A DNA stretch of 8,791 bases from an uncultured Prevotella sp. (GTDB lineage: Bacteria; Bacteroidota; Bacteroidia; Bacteroidales; Bacteroidaceae): the NCBI GenBank assembly GCA_900548745.1, contig URLQ01000120.1:1-8791 (forward strand), written 5' to 3'. Positions 6,426 to 8,791 of this stretch are shown piece by piece. The translations under genes and the position numbers were made by a program. The notes beneath the pieces are model-generated. The model did no database searches, was not told the DNA's origin, and saw only the letters and a list, made by a program, of their open reading frames with translations. How positions within the stretch are numbered: the stretch's first letter is position 1; each line of letters begins with the position of its first letter.

Positions 6426-6498
6426 GGTGCCATAGCTCAGTTGGTAGAGCAAAGGACTGAAAATCCTTGTGTCCCCGGTTCGATTCCTGGTGGTACCA
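6426..6498 (+). tRNA. tRNA-Phe (anticodon GAA)
   Basis: The 73-nt cloverleaf folds by hand. The acceptor GGTGCCA pairs with TGGTACC (one G-T), the D stem GCTC with GAGC, and the anticodon stem AAGGA with TCCTT around CTGAAAA, giving anticodon GAA. The T arm is CCCGG-TTCGATT-CCTGG and the discriminator is A. The middle pair of the T stem is a C-T mismatch. No CCA is encoded (ACT follows), so the end must be added enzymatically. It has its own promoter and terminator. Confidence 0.97.
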
Positions 6499-6514
6499 CT
6501 CCTCCTTTCATTAG

Positions 6515-6545
6515 CCCTGTTTGCGTAAGCAGCAGGGTTTTTTTT
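6515..6545 (+). terminator. Intrinsic terminator after tRNA-Phe
   Basis: CCCTG (6515-6519) pairs with CAGGG (6533-6537). An inner GC/GC stem with a GTAA loop stacks on it across a small bulge, and eight T follow (6538-6545). It begins 16 nt after the tRNA and fits a rho-independent terminator on the plus strand. Confidence 0.85.
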
Positions 6546-6552
6546 GTGTCTC

Positions 6553-6662
6553 GAAGTCTTCTGCTTTGTGTTTTGAAGTGGTCTGCTTTATGTCAGAATG
6601 TGTTTTTCTATATACTTTAGGGTGTTTTTCCTTACGTCTTGAGTTGTTCTCCTCTTTTCAGA
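6553..6662. repeat. Degenerate 22-nt periodic stretch
   Basis: This gene-free stretch shows weak 22-nt periodicity. GAAGTCTTCTGCTTTGTG (6553) and GAAGTGGTCTGCTTTATG (6575) start 22 nt apart and agree at 16 of 22 positions over the full period. The blocks at 6597 and 6619 share TGTTTTTC and agree at 14 of 22. CAGAAT recurs at 6594 and 6659, 65 nt apart. It may be a decayed relative of the clean 22-nt array just to the right. Low-complexity T-rich sequence could inflate the similarity. No coding signal was seen between the tRNA terminator and fhs. Confidence 0.3.
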
Positions 6663-6723
6663 ATTAGGGTGTTGTTGCGGAGATGAAGGTGTTGCGAAGG
6701 ATGACAGGTGAACGTGATAAACG

Positions 6724-6759
6724 AAAAAGTCCCCGGGATATTTTCTTATCTCAGGGACT
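6724..6759 (-). terminator. Intrinsic terminator downstream of fhs
   Basis: AGTCCC (6728-6733) pairs with GGGACT (6754-6759). After one C-A mismatch, GGGATA (6735-6740) pairs with TATCTC (6747-6752) with one G-T, around a 6-nt loop. On the minus strand the stem is followed by a T-run (plus-strand A at 6724-6728, the last base inside the stem). The plus strand lacks a T-run, so it serves minus-strand transcription. The fhs mRNA would then carry about 230 nt of 3' untranslated sequence containing the whole tandem array. Confidence 0.75.
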
Positions 6760-6810
6760 ATTCGCCAAATATAATGAAGTTTCCATGTGCAACCTACATT
6801 CTTATGATAT

Positions 6811-6943
6811 GTAAGCCGTATACTTACGATGCATAAGCCGTATACTTACGGTGTATAAGTCGTATACTTATGGTGCATAAGTCGTATACTTACGATGCAT
6901 AAGTCGTATACTTACGATGCATAAGTCGTATACTTGCTGTTGC
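6811..6943. repeat. Tandem array of 22-nt palindromic units (right array)
   Basis: Five full units start at 6811, 6833, 6855, 6877 and 6899. A sixth at 6921 keeps its first 15 bases and then diverges. Each holds a core like ATAAGTCGTATACTTAC followed by a 5-nt spacer such as GATGC. TAAGT and ACTTA pair around CGTAT in units 3-5; units 1 and 2 have TAAGC instead. The outer pair is G-C in unit 1 and A-T in unit 3. Units 4 and 5 are identical, which suggests recent duplication. The array begins about 50 nt beyond the fhs stop and lies upstream of the fhs terminator, so it should be transcribed in the fhs 3' untranslated region. It is not coding and lacks the long spacers of a CRISPR array. Confidence 0.92.
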
Positions 6944-6992
6944 TTGGAATACGCTTTGATGATTGAAAGGGGTATTGTGATCGGGTGGATGG

Positions 6993-8660
6993 TTATGACA
7001 GTCCGATAATCTTTCCGTCCGCAACATCTATGATGTTAGCTTGCGGTGCTTTAGGAAGTCCTGGCATTCTCATGATGTCTCCGGCTACAACGACAACCAT
7101 TTCCGCTCCACTGTTTATGACAATATCCCGAACGTGGAACTCAAAGTCTTTTGCCACGCCATACGCCTTCGGGTCGGTAGAGAACGAATACTGCGTCTTT
7201 GCTATGCAGATGGGGAAGCGTGAGAATCCGTTTTCGGTGGCTGTCTTTATCTTTTTCTTGGCTGCCGTGCTGTAAGTTATGGTGGCAGCTCCGTATATGT
7301 GTCGTGCAACCTTCGAGATTTTGCCTTCTATAGAGTCTTCATTGCTATAGGTCGGATATAGTGGGGCAGAGGGATGGTGCTCTATAGTGTCTACTACGAG
7401 TCGTGCAAGTTCCTCGGCTCCTTTCCCTCCTTCAACGAATGCGTTGTTGACGGCAAATCCTATGCTGAGCTCTTTGCAGTGTTGACGTACGATGTCTATC
7501 TCGGCATCTGTGTCGTTGGCGTATCTGTTGAATGCCACGACAACGGTTTGTCCGAAGACCTGCAGGTTGTTTATGTGCTTGTCGAGGTTGGCAAGTCCCT
7601 TCGTCAAGCCTTCGTGGTTTTCTTCCTTTATAGCATCTTTTGCCACGCCGCCATGCATCTTCAGGGCTTGGGTGGTGGCTACAAGTACCGTAAGCTTAGG
7701 TTGCAATCCGGCTTTGCGGCATTTTATGTTGTAGAATTTCTCTGCTCCGAGGTCTGCTCCGAAGCCGGCTTCTGTGATGGTGTAGTCGCTGAAAGTCATA
7801 GCCATCTTTGTAGCTATGACGGAATTGCATCCGTGGGCGATGTTGGCAAAAGGTCCGCCGTGCACGAAAGCTGCGGTATGTTCTGTGGTCTGGACGAGAT
7901 TCGGTGAGAGGGCATCAAGTAGCAATGCTGTTATGGCGCCGCCTACACCGAGGTCCTTTACCGTGAAAGGTCTGTCGTCTGTAGTATATCCGAGCGTGAT
8001 GTTCTCTATGCGTCTGCGTAGGTCTTCCTCGTCAGTTGCGAGACATAGTATTGCCATTATCTCTGATGCCGGCGTTATGTCGAAGCCTGTTTCCCTTACT
8101 ATACCGTTGGCTTTGCCGCCAAGTCCTGTTACGACATCCCTTAACCCGCGGTCGTTGATGTCGAGCACTCGGTTCCATAGGATTTCCTTTAAAGAGAATC
8201 CGTTGTCCTTGTTCTGGTATATGTAGTTGTCGAGAAGGGCGCTTATCATATTATGTGCTGACGTGATGGCATGGAAGTCGCCTGTAAAATGTAGGTTGAT
8301 CTTCTCCATTGGAAGCACCTGTGCGTATCCTCCTCCGGCAGCTCCGCCTTTCCTTCCGAAGCAAGGTCCGAGCGAAGGTTCCCGTAGTGCGCATATCGCT
8401 TTCTTGCCTATTCTGTTCATTCCGAGTGTCAGTCCTACAGATACTGTCGTCTTTCCGATGCCGGCAAGTGTTGGTGTAATGGCAGTAACGAGTATGAGAT
8501 TGCTTTTGTTTACTTTCTTCTCGTCGATGAGTTTCACAGGAACCTTTGCGATGTATTTCCCGTAGTTTTCAAGTTCATCTGTGGGGATGCCGTAATGTTC
8601 GGCTATGTTCTCAATCCTCTCCAGTTTGATACTGCGTGCTATCTCAATATCTGATTTCAT
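6993..8660 (-). CDS. fhs: Formate--tetrahydrofolate ligase
   Basis: The 555-aa product is full length for this family. It joins formate to tetrahydrofolate using ATP, giving 10-formyl-tetrahydrofolate for one-carbon metabolism (purines, formyl-Met-tRNA), in the cytoplasm. Visible family motifs are the N-terminus MKSDIEIA, the ATP loop TPTLAGIGKTT (62-72), EPSLGP (94-99), the glycine-rich signature FGRKGGAAGGGYAQV (101-115), NLHFTGDFHAI (122-132), VATTQALKMHGG (327-338) and the C-terminal AGDIMRMPGLP (526-536). The loop has Ile where AGEGKTT is common, and the second signature has Gln where Arg is usual; these may be normal for the lineage. No clear promoter was seen between the start codon and the tRNA terminator at 8707. 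Its neighbours suggest no operon partner; it appears to be a single gene. Confidence 0.97.
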   Translation of the reverse strand: MKSDIEIARSIKLERIENIAEHYGIPTDELENYGKYIAKVPVKLIDEKKVNKSNLILVTAITPTLAGIGKTTVSVGLTLGMNRIGKKAICALREPSLGPCFGRKGGAAGGGYAQVLPMEKINLHFTGDFHAITSAHNMISALLDNYIYQNKDNGFSLKEILWNRVLDINDRGLRDVVTGLGGKANGIVRETGFDITPASEIMAILCLATDEEDLRRRIENITLGYTTDDRPFTVKDLGVGGAITALLLDALSPNLVQTTEHTAAFVHGGPFANIAHGCNSVIATKMAMTFSDYTITEAGFGADLGAEKFYNIKCRKAGLQPKLTVLVATTQALKMHGGVAKDAIKEENHEGLTKGLANLDKHINNLQVFGQTVVVAFNRYANDTDAEIDIVRQHCKELSIGFAVNNAFVEGGKGAEELARLVVDTIEHHPSAPLYPTYSNEDSIEGKISKVARHIYGAATITYSTAAKKKIKTATENGFSRFPICIAKTQYSFSTDPKAYGVAKDFEFHVRDIVINSGAEMVVVVAGDIMRMPGLPKAPQANIIDVADGKIIGLS

Positions 8661-8706
8661 AAATATGTAATTTAATGGCTATATTGCATTATGGTGGTTT
8701 GTAGCT

Positions 8707-8750
8707 AAAACAAAAAGGAGAGACTCTTCCTTATTGGATGTCTCTCCTTT
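8707..8750 (-). terminator. Intrinsic terminator of the right-edge tRNA
   Basis: An 11-bp perfect stem (AAAGGAGAGAC at 8714-8724 with GTCTCTCCTTT at 8740-8750) encloses a 15-nt loop that can form a 3-bp inner stem. On the minus strand it runs into TTTTTGTTTT, partly inside the stem. It lies 6 nt beyond the 3' end of the minus-strand tRNA and separates that transcript from fhs. On the plus strand it has only a short T stretch, so activity there should be weak. Confidence 0.85.
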
Positions 8751-8756
8751 GTCTTG

Positions 8757-8791
8757 AGCCTCTTGTCGGATTCGAACCAACGACCCCGAGA
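8757..8791 (-). tRNA. tRNA, 3' half only (cut by window edge)
   Basis: Read on the minus strand, the window holds a 3' anticodon-stem strand (TCTCG), variable loop GGGTC, T arm GTTGG-TTCGAAT-CCGAC (five perfect pairs), acceptor 3' strand AAGAGGC and discriminator T. No CCA is encoded. The anticodon lies outside, so identity cannot be read. The 5' acceptor strand should be GCCTCTT; tRNA-Thr is a guess from overall resemblance only. Confidence 0.9.

Noticed and set aside
4674..6452. 592-codon open frame antisense to the RND pump gene
   Set aside because: It is the complementary shadow of a clear RND gene, has an unnatural His/Arg/Cys-rich composition with no domain, and its start lies inside the tRNA gene.
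6811..6943. CRISPR array
   Set aside because: The whole 22-nt unit is repeated with no unique spacers of 30-40 nt, and no cas gene is present. This is a tandem palindromic repeat instead.
7374..7907. 177-codon plus-strand frame inside fhs
   Set aside because: It is a shadow frame on the opposite strand of a well-conserved enzyme gene, with no motif of its own.

Overview
The window looks like a chromosomal segment of a Bacteroidales bacterium, probably Prevotella-like. Two promoters match the Bacteroidetes pattern TTTG-N19-TAnnTTTG (pump operon and tRNA-Phe). Gene starts lack clear Shine-Dalgarno sequences and sit behind AT-rich leaders. Neither tRNA encodes its CCA end. The genus is an inference from overall feel, not a demonstrated fact.

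Left part (1-1821): a hairpin (20-55) and an array of palindromic units with a 22-nt period (147-229) lie downstream of a minus-strand operon. The operon encodes a seven-TM membrane-anchored AraC-type regulator (1821-763) and then a stand-alone CheY-like receiver protein (723-346). No histidine kinase is present.

Divergent control region (1822-2184): three inverted repeats are placed symmetrically (centres about 1875.5, 1912.5 and 1949). The outer two share the half-site TTATCTT/AAGATAA. A strong promoter for the plus-strand operon follows at 2097-2127.

Middle part (2185-6311): a two-gene RND efflux operon, a periplasmic adaptor lipoprotein followed 11 nt later by a 1030-aa AcrB-type inner-membrane pump. 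There is no outer-membrane channel gene in the window, so the pump presumably borrows a TolC-like protein encoded elsewhere. The divergent AraC regulator is the obvious candidate local controller.

Right part (6312-8791): tRNA-Phe(GAA) with its own promoter, a leader hairpin and a terminator; a degenerate 22-nt periodic stretch; a minus-strand terminator; a clean 22-nt tandem array (6811-6943); fhs (formate-tetrahydrofolate ligase, minus strand); and, at the window edge, the 3' half of a second tRNA on the minus strand with its terminator.

The most unusual signals are non-coding. Two arrays 6.6 kb apart have the same architecture (17-nt imperfect palindrome plus 5-nt spacer, core AAGT-N5-ACTT) but different sequence. 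Both lie just 3' of a minus-strand gene, with a terminator-like hairpin within or beyond them. The other strong signal is the symmetric operator cluster between the regulator and the pump.
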